Part shown: one piece after another, positions 12,318 through 22,877 of the stretch
Position numbering within the stretch: position 1 is the first letter of the stretch
Layout: every line of letters starts with the position of its first letter
Assembly (NCBI GenBank): GCA_025766275.1
Contig: JAFKAC010000005.1
Span: 1,426,001-1,490,000 of the forward strand
Length of the DNA: 64,000 nucleotides
Source: Lactarius indigo
Taxonomy: Eukaryota > Basidiomycota > Agaricomycetes > Russulales > Russulaceae
Direction of reading: 5' to 3'
Made by a program: the position numbers and the translations under genes
Notes under the pieces: model-generated
Seen by the model: only the letters and a program-made list of their open reading frames with translations
What the model was told of the DNA's origin: nothing
The model's database searches: none

Positions 12318-13923
12318 TTATACAAATTTTATACCCCATTTGCCATCTTCGCCACTCGTAGCGCCGCGCTTTTGTTTACCCGCGGCGCTATGGTAGGTGC
12401 CTGCAAACTGCTGGGACGGCTCGTACGTGGGCGCTGGGGAGTAGCAATGGCGCCGCCTATATCGGACGTTCGAGAGAGCGAGCGGCGTGGGGAGATCAGA
12501 TCGCCTTGCGCCTGACGCCGGGCGAGAGTAAGAGGGAGACGAGGACGAGTAAAGAGCAGAGCTAGAACTGGACTGCGACAGCGAGGGACGTGACATTGCG
12601 ACTGGTGACCGGACTATAAGAAGAAACAAAGAGTAAATATCATCGCCTACTAAGGACGGAGGGGAGGAAACGTACACTGATACGAAGAAGGCGGCGGGGT
12701 GTCCTTTGAGGCGCGAAGAGCCGCGGCGCGGTTCTGCCTTGGCGTGACGACAGGAGGCTTGGTACTCGCAACGGAGAACGACTCGCGTCGTTTGTGTCCC
12801 GGTACGCCGTTGAACGTGATCGCTTGCGCCTCCTTGAGCGCGGCGGCGGCTCTCGCTTCCTCCTCGGCCTTAGCCTTTGCCTGCGCGAGCGTGATAATCG
12901 GCTTTGGACGGACGGGCCGCGGGGGCGTCGCACCCGATATGCGCAACGACGAGGCGCGCGTCATGCGAGGGGCCACCACCGGGGGGGCCGTCGAGGCAAC
13001 GGAGATGCTTTCCGTGCGCTTGTGCCCGGGTACGTCGGCAAACATCTTCCGAAGGGCCTCCTTGGAGGGCGGCGTGCGGGGCCCGTGGTTGCGCTCGAGC
13101 TTGGGAGGGGTCACGCCTGCGCGCAGATCTGCGGCGCGGGTGGTGCGTGGCACGATGCTCGGGGAGACGTGGGAGATAGGGATCTCGCGGGCCTTGAAGG
13201 GGGTGCGCTGTGGGGTGCCATTGGTCACGGAGCTGCCAGCAGCCGAGTGACCGCTGGTGCTCGTCGGAACGCGGCGTGGAGAATGAGAGGACGAAGAGAG
13301 GCCGGGAAGGGTGGACGGAACGGAACGGAGAGAGGCCGAGTAGTCCTGTGGGAGGTCTGTAGTGGGGAAAGGGGGCGAAGAGACAAAGAGAGACGCGATC
13401 TGAATCTCAGCGACTTCGAGGTCGGGCGAGCCCATGACTGCGTTTTGGTCTCTGGTGATACCGTAAAGGGCACGAAGAGACGAGGGTGACTGCTCGCGGG
13501 CAATTTGGGGATCAGGGTCGCCCATGACCGTGTTCCACACTTCGATCGCACGACGACGTTCGAGTACATATACCCAAACTGGTCCGCTGCAAAGACAGAA
13601 TGAAATAAAATATAGCCATACTTGTACAACGAAGATCCTTACTCGGCAAACGAACGGGCGTCTTCCCCAAACAAATCGAAGAGGGTCTCGGGATCGGTCT
13701 CCACATCGAATTCCATCTGCCTCTCTTTCACAATCTGTGGCGACCAACGTTTATACCAGTTCGATCCGCGGGCCGGGGCTGTCGTACCTCGAACTTGGCC
13801 TCAGTAATTCTATGTTCAATCTCGAAGCGGTGGTCCAACGCAGTGCGGCTTGATTATCGCCACCGTTCGCGAAGAACTGACATCGACGGGAGTCGCGACC
13901 ACAACATCATCTTGTTCCGACAT
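12318..13923 (-). CDS. Low-complexity hypothetical protein with internal repeats
   Basis: I do not recognise the family. The probable start is MSEQDDVV at 13923. The next coding stretch (TALDHRFEIEHRITEAKFE) is in another frame, needing either a 51-base intron or a one-base insertion near 13855. The conserved-looking part is N-terminal: KERQMEFDVETDPETLFDLFG, then after an intron (about 13565-13640) WVYVLERRRAIEVWN. The rest is Ser/Pro/Arg-rich, with a repeated block (VPGHKR[T/R]ES[I/F]SVAST.PPVV.PR) seen twice and R..RA..LR....TPP three times. The last intron (about 12610-12675, GTACGT...ATAG) joins SSYQ to FRSPVAMSRPS; the tail is Ser-rich. The RRES sites suggest phosphorylation by a basophilic kinase, which is inference. 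Confidence 0.6.
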
Positions 13924-14114
13924 AGAAAGACAGACGGTCGCGTGAAACGCGATGGAAGAAATACAGCAAGATAATGACAAGAAATGGAGCCGATCGGTGG
14001 GAAAAGGAAGTTAATGAAACGAAAGAACGTTGAGTTGAGTTGTGTGGCAAATGACAGCACATCAAACAATTTAACCGAGCCGTGGAATGGTATTACTAAT
14101 CGTGGTTTCCAGGT
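13924..14114. other. Short intergenic spacer
   Basis: This spacer holds the promoter of the low-complexity gene and the 3' end of TAM41, both on the minus strand. No motif stands out. Confidence 0.35.
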
Positions 14115-15465
14115 TTAACTTTTCCACCACTTGGCCAACTTATCCAAACTATATCGTACTGTAGTTATAGGTCCCCCGCTGATAATACCTTTCAATGTCT
14201 GTACTGTCGCCGGATATCCTACGATCCCCCTCATCTCTGTAGCCAAACCGTTAGATCTTAATCCACTTTCTTTTCTTTCTTTTACTCACGTCTGCGAAGA
14301 GCAACTGGCAGCTGCTCGTCTCCCGCGATGCGCTGCCAGTACGCTCCTTCGTCGGCCTCGATAGTCGGAATCGATGTATCACTAGCATAGCTCCCCCGAA
14401 CCCTTCTCAACAGGACCGGAGGAAGTTTCTTCAGGTGAGCGACCCGCGCTATCGGACTCGTATCTTGCTGGAGCGTGCTTGAGTCTCCCGGCCAATGCAC
14501 ACCCGGCAGGCCAGTGACGAGGCGGTAGTAAAGTTCACGAAACTGCGGTCTTTGCTTGCGTACAATGTTCCCGACCTTGCCGCGGTTCTCACCTGGTAGG
14601 ATCATCCGAGGATCACCGCTATATGAAATCCCTGTGATGGTCTCAAACAGCTGCGTTTCGCTAAACTCCGCTGGTAGTGTTAACAGCGCCGCCCGCACCG
14701 CCGAAGTCAAATTGACCTGCTGCGTTAAGCGCACCCGGGCGTCATCCTTGATGATTCTTAACGGTTTATGCATACGTCCAGCAAGATAAAGTGTGTTCCA
14801 ATTGAGCAAGTCGGAACAGAGGTTGTCCACCGACGTAACGCCGTACTTGATGGTCTATGTAGCACGACCAACTTAGTCTAATCCGATGAACAAAGAATTC
14901 GACTCACCCTGCCCTTTGCTTTCACGAAAGCATTGAACCACACTCCAGGACCAAACTCCTCGACCCTAGTCACAAAAGACGAGCCAAATGTCCTCGCATA
15001 CATGGCATAGTGAGACGGGTGCTGCGCCATGTTAATCGAGTGGAAATGAGCTGGGTGTGTCACCGCGAACATAAAATCAAGCATCGGGGGTGCACCCTTC
15101 TCGGTCTGGTACCCATCCTGCTCGAATACCCCCGAGCCATATGCAAACGCATATCGAATCGGGGCGTTGAAATCCGACACTATGCTCTCGAGCAGCGCCC
15201 GCGTCGAGTTTGACACCGACAAAAGCTGGTTCTGGCCAAAGGTCGCGGGTAAGTGAGGGAGGGCCTGATGTCGGTGAGGGATGGAGGGACGGGGCGAAGG
15301 GGATAGTCGTGTGCGCTGCTTCGTAGTAGGGTGCTTCGATGGAGGCGGTGGTGGCTGTAGTACATCGGTCGAGGGTGTCTGGGTCGTTTCTGTTGATAAT
15401 GAACGTAAAGGGGTCAATGCAGACACGATGCGGCGGCGAGGTGCGTGTGTGACTGTGGACAACAT
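14115..15465 (-). CDS. TAM41: Mitochondrial CDP-diacylglycerol synthase TAM41
   Basis: Inner-membrane enzyme that makes CDP-diacylglycerol from phosphatidic acid and CTP, the first committed step of cardiolipin synthesis. The ATG at 15465 gives an Arg-rich presequence (MLSTVTHAPRRRIVSAL). The nucleotidyltransferase signature follows (RYAFAYGSGVF, MLDFMFAVTHPAHFHSINM). An intron near 14840-14905 joins KGR to TIKYGV. The middle exon reads WNTLYLAGRMHKPLRI and LLTLPAEFSETQLFETI. A final intron (about 14225-14300) adds a short conserved end, QMRGIVGYPATVQTLKG ... LAKWWKS, so the stop is at 14115, beyond the apparent end of the main exon. Normal family length and no frame breaks. Transcribed with ALG6 in tandem, 111 bases downstream of it. 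Confidence 0.93.
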
Positions 15466-15576
15466 GTTGAAGGACGAACTCAAGGAGGACGGCTTGCGAA
15501 TGCCGTCACGGCCGGTTCGCAATGCTTCCGATCCGGGTCCGGGAACCGCCGGCCACTGGTAACTAGACTATATTTT

Positions 15577-18103
15577 TTAATCGACAACACTTGTCGCTCT
15601 CGAGTACGTCTGCCGTTTTCCCGCTGCATATCCAAGACTTTGCACCCTCAATCCACCTTCGCGCCTGTTCCGCACCCCTTCCACAGGCGCAAGCGCAGTG
15701 CTGACCCCGCCCGGGCTCTCTGTGGGAATCGCTGAGTTCGCTTTCTTATCCTTAGGCCCTCCGACGCTGAGCCCACCGGCAGTCCAACGGGCCTCGATGA
15801 TGGACTTGATGCTCCATAGCCATGTGAAGAAGAAGATAGGCATGCTGAGAAGCACGTTAAGGACGGGGAACAGATCGGGATATCGTGCTGGTGGACGGAA
15901 TACGATCTCCATCAAGTGAAGCAAGGCACAGCCCAGGTAAACCACCTAGCCCGGGAGGTTTGAGAAATTCAAGAAATCAACGAGTATAGAACGACCGCAC
16001 CCATGTCAATATATCCAGATATGTAGCATGGCTCAGAGCAACAAACGGGTCATGTCCGATCAATCGGTTCCAAAGTAGAGTCAAGGCGATATATTGGGCT
16101 GCTAGTCCATCCTTTCGCAGGAGAGGCCACATACTACAACGAAGTCTTGAGCACCAAGATAACCCTCAATTACCAGTATGTGGACACTTACCTGAACACA
16201 CCTACGTTATTGGCCAACACGCCTAACTTAAATGTAGCAGAATCATGGGGGGCGATGGAGAGAAGCAGCGTCAAGGGAAGCAGGGGAAGTAGGATTGTCT
16301 TCTCGTGGACTTGAAAGGAGAACAAGAAGAAAGACATTGAACTGTTTAGTAGTGCGAGTAGTAGGACTGTCTGCATCACCGACGGTACTACCCCCGGTCT
16401 GTCCTGGTTTTTTAGCCTCAGCCATGCGCGTATAGGGGCGATGGCTGCACCAAGAAACCCGATAAAGGTAAACAGGGTGGACAATCGCATGAGCGCACTC
16501 TGCGAAGCCCAGACTTTCCACTTCACGACCACATTTGTGGCACACCAGAAGTTAGCCACTTTGTCCTCGAAGATGCCTCTATTGAATGGAAATATACGGG
16601 TGATGGGATCCAAAGCTCCGGTGATTGAAGAAAACGGAGGAAGGAACGGAAGGAAAAGTAGTATGAATGTACCTGCAGTGACAACTGCAAGGCGAACGAA
16701 AAGACGCGCCCTGATTGCCAGTGAGACTAAGGAGTGGAGGATGCGGAATAGCCTTACCCGTCTCTTGGGCCCAGATACAGACACTTCCCTATGAGGTACG
16801 AACCAATGGCCGGCGCATAATACAAGGACATTTGCTTGAAGCCTAAGCTGAGAGTAAAGAGAAAGGCTCCTAAGAGATCTCTTCCTTTGATGAAGCTAGT
16901 TGCGGCAAGGAGGGTGAAGCCTAGTTTCTCGTCAGTATCCTCCTCTCCCTCTCAACTCCCCACGGGGACGTACCCAGCATGACAGAGTTATACTGGAAAT
17001 GCCCAAAGTCAATCAAAAGAAGGGCGGGTTGAAAAAGGAGTGTAAGGAGCGCTGCATTCTTTTTCACATTTGTCAATATTTCTGTAATGAAGGGTGTAGA
17101 GAGGAATACCTGTGTCCGCCGTGAGCGGCCAGCGTGCCAGACGCGCGTGAAGAGCCACGCAGCCGGAAGGTAGATCGCGAGGTCCGAAAGAACGACGGTA
17201 CTACGCATGAAAAGCTTGCTCATAGGGGTCTCAATGCCTCGTGAGGTGTCCAGTGCGAACCACGTCGGGTCGATCCACGAACCACTATTTAACAAGTGAG
17301 GGGAGAGGGCAAGTGCAACATGCAGGCCACGTACATTTTACCACAGAGCCAAGAATGATAAGCGGTCAGAGGGGGGTAATCTAAACCCCAATACTGTAGG
17401 TCATATGTGTACCACTGGCGCGTTGGCAGGTGATTGGTGAGTTCCATCCAATGCCGCTGGGCCTCATAGTCTCCGAACATAGGAGGTGTTCCCTGGCCTT
17501 AGAAGCGAAAGGAAGATGAAGAGATCCTCACAGGCATTTGTGAACTTACCTGAATATGAACCCAGCCCTATGCACCAGCGCACTACAGCCGACGCGAGTA
17601 ACGTGCACGGCACAACCCAATGCTTCAGCCCATTCTTGTGCATCCAACGCAACCATCTACGACCAAGTCCCTGCTCCTGTAACAGTGTCTCCTTCTCAAC
17701 TTCCATGATGGCACCGAAGCTCGAGTAATTGTGGTACCCGCGCGGAAGGACACCAGCTACGGGTGACGACGGGGAGATGGCACGCGAGGACGAGGGGGAC
17801 GGTGTGCGTATCCAGGTGTCCGGGCTCGGCTGTAATGCGCGGTGCCGCAAAGGAACGGGCATTAGTATCTCTGGGTAGGAGTCACTGGGGAGATTGGTCA
17901 GTGAAACGCAGACAGGTCTGCCCACCGAGAGCGTACTATGTGTTAGAGGGTACTAGAAGCGGCCCGACAGGCGACAGAGGACGGCGGTTGGGCTTCAAAA
18001 AGCCATTGGCACGAGGAGTAGGTTGCGAGGGAACTGAAACGGTGCGATTTCGAGGGATCCGATGGGGTGTCTGATGAAGGATATGGGATTCTGTCTCGTC
18101 CAT
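15577..18103 (-). CDS. ALG6: Dolichyl-P-Glc:Man9GlcNAc2-PP-dolichol glucosyltransferase ALG6
   Basis: ER multi-pass GT-C enzyme that adds the first glucose to the lipid-linked oligosaccharide for N-glycosylation. The start is [11 protein letters not shown] at 18103; upstream codons have no ATG. Exon 1 ends VPSNTY across an intron near 17885-17937. Catalytic-loop signatures are [19 protein letters not shown] and GSWIDPTWF; a later family motif is [16 protein letters not shown], then [32 protein letters not shown], and the conserved [27 protein letters not shown] separates ALG6 from ALG8. The N-terminus carries about 80 extra Pro/Ser-rich residues and the C-terminus a basic tail. At least eight introns; all checked junctions keep the frame. 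Confidence 0.92.
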
Positions 18104-18377
18104 GTCAGAGTTGCGGGGCACGACTAAGTTATGCTTTATTTCATTTATTTATGTTTTACTGTATTTTAACTAAAGAAATTGGGATTTGAAGATGTCACTC
18201 ATCACTCATCTCTGGTTTGTTGACCAAACTTTGTAGACCCTTGGACGCCCTTTCGACGTTGATACTACCTCTGGTGACCATGGCATAGATAGGGAGAAGA
18301 AGCCGGGAGAAACTACAATATAACTGCAGTCTCCGTATGTTACCTCGTTGACTGAAACTATCCCTTCATTCACCGCA

Positions 18378-18810
18378 GTGGCTCATCCTACCGAACCTGC
18401 ACTCTATCTGTGACCAACGACTCATGAACAGTGGCGACATTCACGGTCGTGTCCAGCTTGGCTAGGGTCTCATCAAGGGGCTTGCATATCTTTATGAGCA
18501 CAAAGTTGCACTACCGAGACGTCAAGCCCATTAACCTTGTCTGTGACGATGCTTTTCACTTGCAAATCAGCTACATCGAAACCGATGATTTCAAATTATC
18601 GACGTTGACATAGCTGAAGAGATTCGAAGTTTAGGACGAAAATACGGAAACGAGGTCTGGACAACGCCTGAAATGAGAGAGGAAGCCGGACCGACACCAA
18701 CAGTATAGCCCCATCAAGGCCGATAAGTGGTCATGTAGGCGTGTTCTTCTGTGTCATATCATGGTTGGGAAAGGAGATAATCACCTTTCGAAGTTTGCTG
18801 CATGGATCAC
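18378..18810 (+). pseudogene. Protein kinase pseudogene fragment
   Basis: The frame runs WLILPNLHSICDQRLMNSGDIHGRVQLG, then hits TAG (18463-18465) where a Trp is expected, continues GLIKGLAYLYEHKVA, and shifts frame near 18510 so that the catalytic loop (H-RDVKP-INLVCDDAF) lies in another phase. An activation/APE-like piece (NEVWTTPEM) and SPIKADKWSC...VLLCHIMVG follow after yet another shift near 18700. These are kinase subdomains VIb to IX of a kinase family expanded in mushrooms. The N-lobe is not visible. One stop plus at least two frame shifts in 430 bases mark it as dead. Confidence 0.75.
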
Positions 18811-19377
18811 AGGCCAAATGTGAAGTAATATTCTCTCAATGCTTGATAATACATAATGTCTACGTAGTGTCGACTATCATCGTTTCCAGTGTCAGTATTT
18901 ACTATAAACAATACAACAAACTTGACAACAAAGTACTTCCTCATAATGCGTGTTCTGGTGACTCATAAATCGACGATCGACGAACCCACAAGGACCTCAT
19001 GGCTACGTGGCGCTGAAAACACTGCTGTCGGTACAACCGACATATCCAAGAACATATCCTTCGAGGATGATTGGGGGTGTCGCTCCAAATTGGAGAGCCA
19101 ATTACGCGGTGCCAGTGCGCATTGAAACACTGTGGCTGAGCTGCTCGACCACTTGGTAGCAAGCTGGATTAAAGGGGTCAATGGCTCTCCAGAAATAGTT
19201 ATATCCGCATACACCTCGAGGGGGTTAGGACTTGCTCCCTAGGTGTGATATTGTGGCAGGACTGGTAAAAGAAAGGAAAAGAAGCCTTGCCAGCAGCTCA
19301 CGCCTTCAAACACTGTCATACACCTGGAATCGTTGAATAAAACGTCACAGTGGGTATGGTTACTAGCATCATCAACA
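18811..19377. other. Intergenic region with dispersed repeat copy
   Basis: No coding signal is visible. The right half contains the first copy of a repeat also found near 27.5 kb, listed separately. Confidence 0.4.
19135..19301 (+). repeat. Dispersed repeat R, copy 1
   Basis: About 167 bases share blocks with 27506-27632: GCTCGACC, CAAGCTGGATTAAAGGGGT, ACTTGCTCCCT, ACTGGTAAAAGAAA and CCTTGC.AGCAGC. Copy 2 lacks about 45 central bases. The element has no coding capacity and no obvious terminal repeats, so it could be a transposon remnant. It lies 76 bases past the CHL1 stop. Confidence 0.7.
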
Positions 19378-22300
19378 TCATCTCCTACTGGCAAAAAACT
19401 GGCTAGCAGTCTTGACTACTTGTCCGAACGACTGCGTCATAACCAAGGATTTACCGATCCACCTAGGCAGCTTGTCGCGGATCTTTTCTGACTGGTAACG
19501 CACGTCGACAAGGACGAGCATCGACCAGTCGTTCTTGTGGCGAATGGCCCGACCTGGTAATGGCGTAAGCCACGGCTCGCACTGCAGCGATCAATCCCCG
19601 CCTTAAAGTACCCACCGATACTCTGGTTCACCGAATTCACTACACATATTCTCGTACAGCTCCTTCCCCGCCGGACCATACATGGAATTCTTGGGCACCA
19701 TTGTCCCTGCAACCCAATCTGCGTGTTTAAGCCGCTCTTGAAGTTCCGCAGATCCCAAATTGGGGAAGGGCAGGCCGACCACCATGACCGTGCGGGCGAG
19801 TTGGTCAGAAAAATTCAGTCCCTCGGATAATTTTGCCCCCACGACGGCGAGGAGGAGCGCGCCCTTTCCCTGAAAAAGTAGGGAAGTCAATCGTAGAGAG
19901 GACGAAGCCACATCACAAAAGACCCACGCTGCTCCGGATTTCCTCTGCATACTGAGATAGTAATTCGTGGACGTCAGCTGATGACTCGGCAAACACCTAC
20001 ATCGCGGTCTAAATGCAGGCACACCCGAAGGATAAAGTGAATACCTTTTTCTTTTTGAGTATGGAAGCCATGACTCCTTTCTCCTCCCATAGACTCTTCA
20101 CTTTTTCGAGAACTCTGAAGGAAGGAAGGAAGACCACCATCCCATCGGGCACGATCCTGGAAAAGTTAGCCACTATTTGACCGAGTTCAAACAACTAAGG
20201 GCTGTGTGAACATTTGATGTGACATTGGTATGAGGACGGGGATTACTAAGTCCGCGTTCTCCATGTTTGAGTGTTTGAAATTGAGCTCGCCTCCTCGGGG
20301 TCCACGGGGAATGACTAGTGTTCGCAAGTTGGATTCCGGTGTGATGTGGTTGCAAGAAAATAGAGATATCTTCTCTGTTGGCAAGTGCGCGAACAACTGA
20401 GCGGTTAAATCCGACATCTGTTGGAAATTAGATTCAACCCATTCGAAGGAGAACAAGTATTCAGGTCTTACGGGCGACATTGTCCCACCCGCTAGGATAA
20501 CAGAACGTGCAGCATCTACAACCGCGCGAAATTGCGGTGCAGGGTTCAAAGATTGGTATTTGACTTGGTTTCCAGGTGTGGCCTGATCATGTGAAGCAGG
20601 TTTTGGAGTGAAAATTATACGCCCGTCTATCAAGGATTTAGGTAACCTCATACGCGTTCTGGTTTCATGGCAGACACACCATCAGTGGCTGCTGCTAGGG
20701 CAGCAATAAACTCTTGGACCGCGTACAACGGTGGCGTTCCTGGTTCGGAGTAGTCCACGACGCCTGCTACCGTTCAGCCTACCTGATGCTGTTGGCACCA
20801 TTCCCGCTGACCTTTCTGCCCTGCCTTCAGTTTTGCCTTTATTGTATACGCTGTAATCTTTCTGGCTAGCTATAAACCCAATGAGTGCATCTGGGAGATC
20901 CGAAAAAACTGCACCATACCTTGCTCTTGCGGAGATAGTTTTGAATCTCGAGAAAGTTGATTTCTTCAAGTTTTCCACCTAGTTTCGAGAGTAGGTCGTC
21001 GACAGTTATGACCTCTGTTGTGCCCTGTTGCTGCTGATTCGAGAGGAGACCCCTTAAGGTATGAAGAAGGCGATACAGGCGCTTTAGATGAAGCACATGT
21101 TTCGATGCCAACCTATTCTTGAATCGTGAGATGTACGCTGTAAGTTGTTCCAAGCAAAGTTCCAGGGTACGCAGCGGGAGCGTGACAGTGGATAACGACA
21201 GTAAAGACGATACGAGATCTTGTTAAGTGATGAAAATTTGTGAGAGATCGTGCACTTTGCTCTGCGAAATGCTTACTGTGGGCTTCGTCGATAACCACAA
21301 TTTGGTTGGTCAAGTCAATGCCGAGTGCATCTCGGGCGTCACGATGAAGCAAGAGGTTGTAAGGCAAGGTGACTACCTGCCGAACTTTCCGTCTCGTCAT
21401 TTATGCCCCGCAAGTGAAAGAGAATAAGGCACTTCTGCTTGCGAAATAGCTTCACGCGAAGCAAAGTAAGGACAGGTCCGAGATGCCTGTCCAGATACGA
21501 TCAACTCTTCAATATCTTTTGGAGATGCCTTCCGGGGAGCGGTCAGTCAGATGAATCCGAGATAAGAAACACGCAAACAAGTATTTGGTCACGAAACTCG
21601 TGCAAACGATTGTCATCCACCTCATCTGGCCTTGGTAGGTATGGGCATCGCCTATCACCTCCAGCTATAGAACTATCCTTCGTTACCTCGCGACAGGGAG
21701 GAGGAACTTCAAAGATATACCCTGCAAAAGCTCTCGGCAACGCTCATCGAGATCTCCACCTTTGGCCTTGAGTTCCTCGTTCAAACAAAGCTGTTTCCGA
21801 GATCCAAGGCTAACAAAGCGAGTCTCAGGGCGCCCATCAGAAGAGTCTGCCTCAGACCCCACAGGTTCGTACTTTCGTTTTCTTGCTTCGTCCTTCATCG
21901 GCACATGTGTTGAAGGACGACCAGGCAGTAATGAGTCCAGATTACGACAGGCTTCCCGCCGAAGTTTTCTTAGCTCGGGCACAATTTGAGACAATTGGGA
22001 ATGGGTACGTGAAGCATAAAATATTTTAGTACATGATGGTCGATCGTCAGCCCCTGGATAACCGGATTTTCTCCTGAGATACAAGCATTGAGGTGGCACA
22101 GAAATCAGATGTGGTATTCCTCACCAAGTTTCGTGTAGCACACTTCCATTCAACTCCTCACTATCGTCAGGAAGGAATTGGTCTTCATCATCAGAAGCCG
22201 ATTGTTCGTCGCTGAGTTTCTTGTGGACAGCTTAAATCCCTTTGTGTATCACACGAGAAAAGCCACACACCTGTTTCTTAACATTTCGTGCGAAGAATTT

Positions 22301-22789
22301 TCTTCGCTGTACTTCTTCACGCTTCCGTGCTACAGCTAGACGTTCCTCGTACTCCTGCTCGTCGGCCTCGAGTTCTCGGCGAAGCCGATCACGAGTCTGA
22401 GAGACGACCCATTCCGGCCCTGAGTGCGTTCATGAAGACTAACGATACTACCAATTAGATTGTGACACCGACCGTCTCCGCCCGTCAAAGCATCGAGCTG
22501 CCCTTTGCGAGCGCGGTACTTGTCATCATCCAGCCAGGAAAGAGTAGCAGAGAGCAAGCTCAGGGTTTTCCCCTAAAGATCGGATTAGCTATATCCCCGG
22601 ATGTGGTAGAGGTGGCTGCGAGCTGACTGTTCCAGTCGGACTCTCGGCGATAGCAATTTGACGGGCCTCAATGGCAGAGTAGAGGTGACGCATTAGATCA
22701 ACCTGGATTGAATATGGTGTTTCAAAAGGAAAGGTTGGAAACGAGTTAGGAGTTGGAAGGACCAGTGAGTCTCGCGTGGCAGTGGCCAT
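19378..22789 (-). CDS. CHL1: ATP-dependent DNA helicase CHL1 (DDX11 family)
   Basis: XPD-like iron-sulphur helicase needed for sister-chromatid cohesion and replication fork stability. It starts MATATRDSLVLPTPN at 22789. Walker A is split by an intron: AIAESPTGT / GKTLSLLSATLSWL. Motif Ia is FYASRTHSQLSQ. The four Fe-S cysteines are visible in RKQLCLNE, DERCREL, DRRCPYLP and SRTCPYF. Motif II is IVVIDEAH near 21290. The C-terminal half shows SVILAGGTMSP, IVPDGMVVFLPSF, GAKLSEGLNFSDQLAR, VVGLPFPNLGS and, across the last intron, VNQSIG / RAIRHKNDWS with LVDVRYQSEKI. The final exon ends QFFASRR at 19378. About a dozen introns; all junctions checked are in frame, so the gene reads as intact. It is divergent from POLA2. 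A partial broken copy lies near 27.7-28.3 kb. Confidence 0.93.
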
Positions 22790-22877
22790 GTCGAAAGGAT
22801 TCAGTCAACTCAGGCTCAGCTCGAGTTCAAGTTATGTCTAGACACGTTACGTCACACCACGTGCTCGCGTTTCGACC
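22790..22877. promoter_or_regulatory. Bidirectional promoter CHL1 / POLA2
   Basis: Only 88 bases separate the two start codons, so the transcripts must share control DNA and have very short leaders. If POLA2 starts at its second in-frame ATG (22920), the gap is 130 bases. CACGTG-like sequence (CACCACGTGC) occurs at about 22855. Confidence 0.7.

Noticed and set aside
21440..21771. Plus-strand frames inside CHL1
   Set aside because: They overlap well-conserved helicase exons on the minus strand and show no motif of their own.
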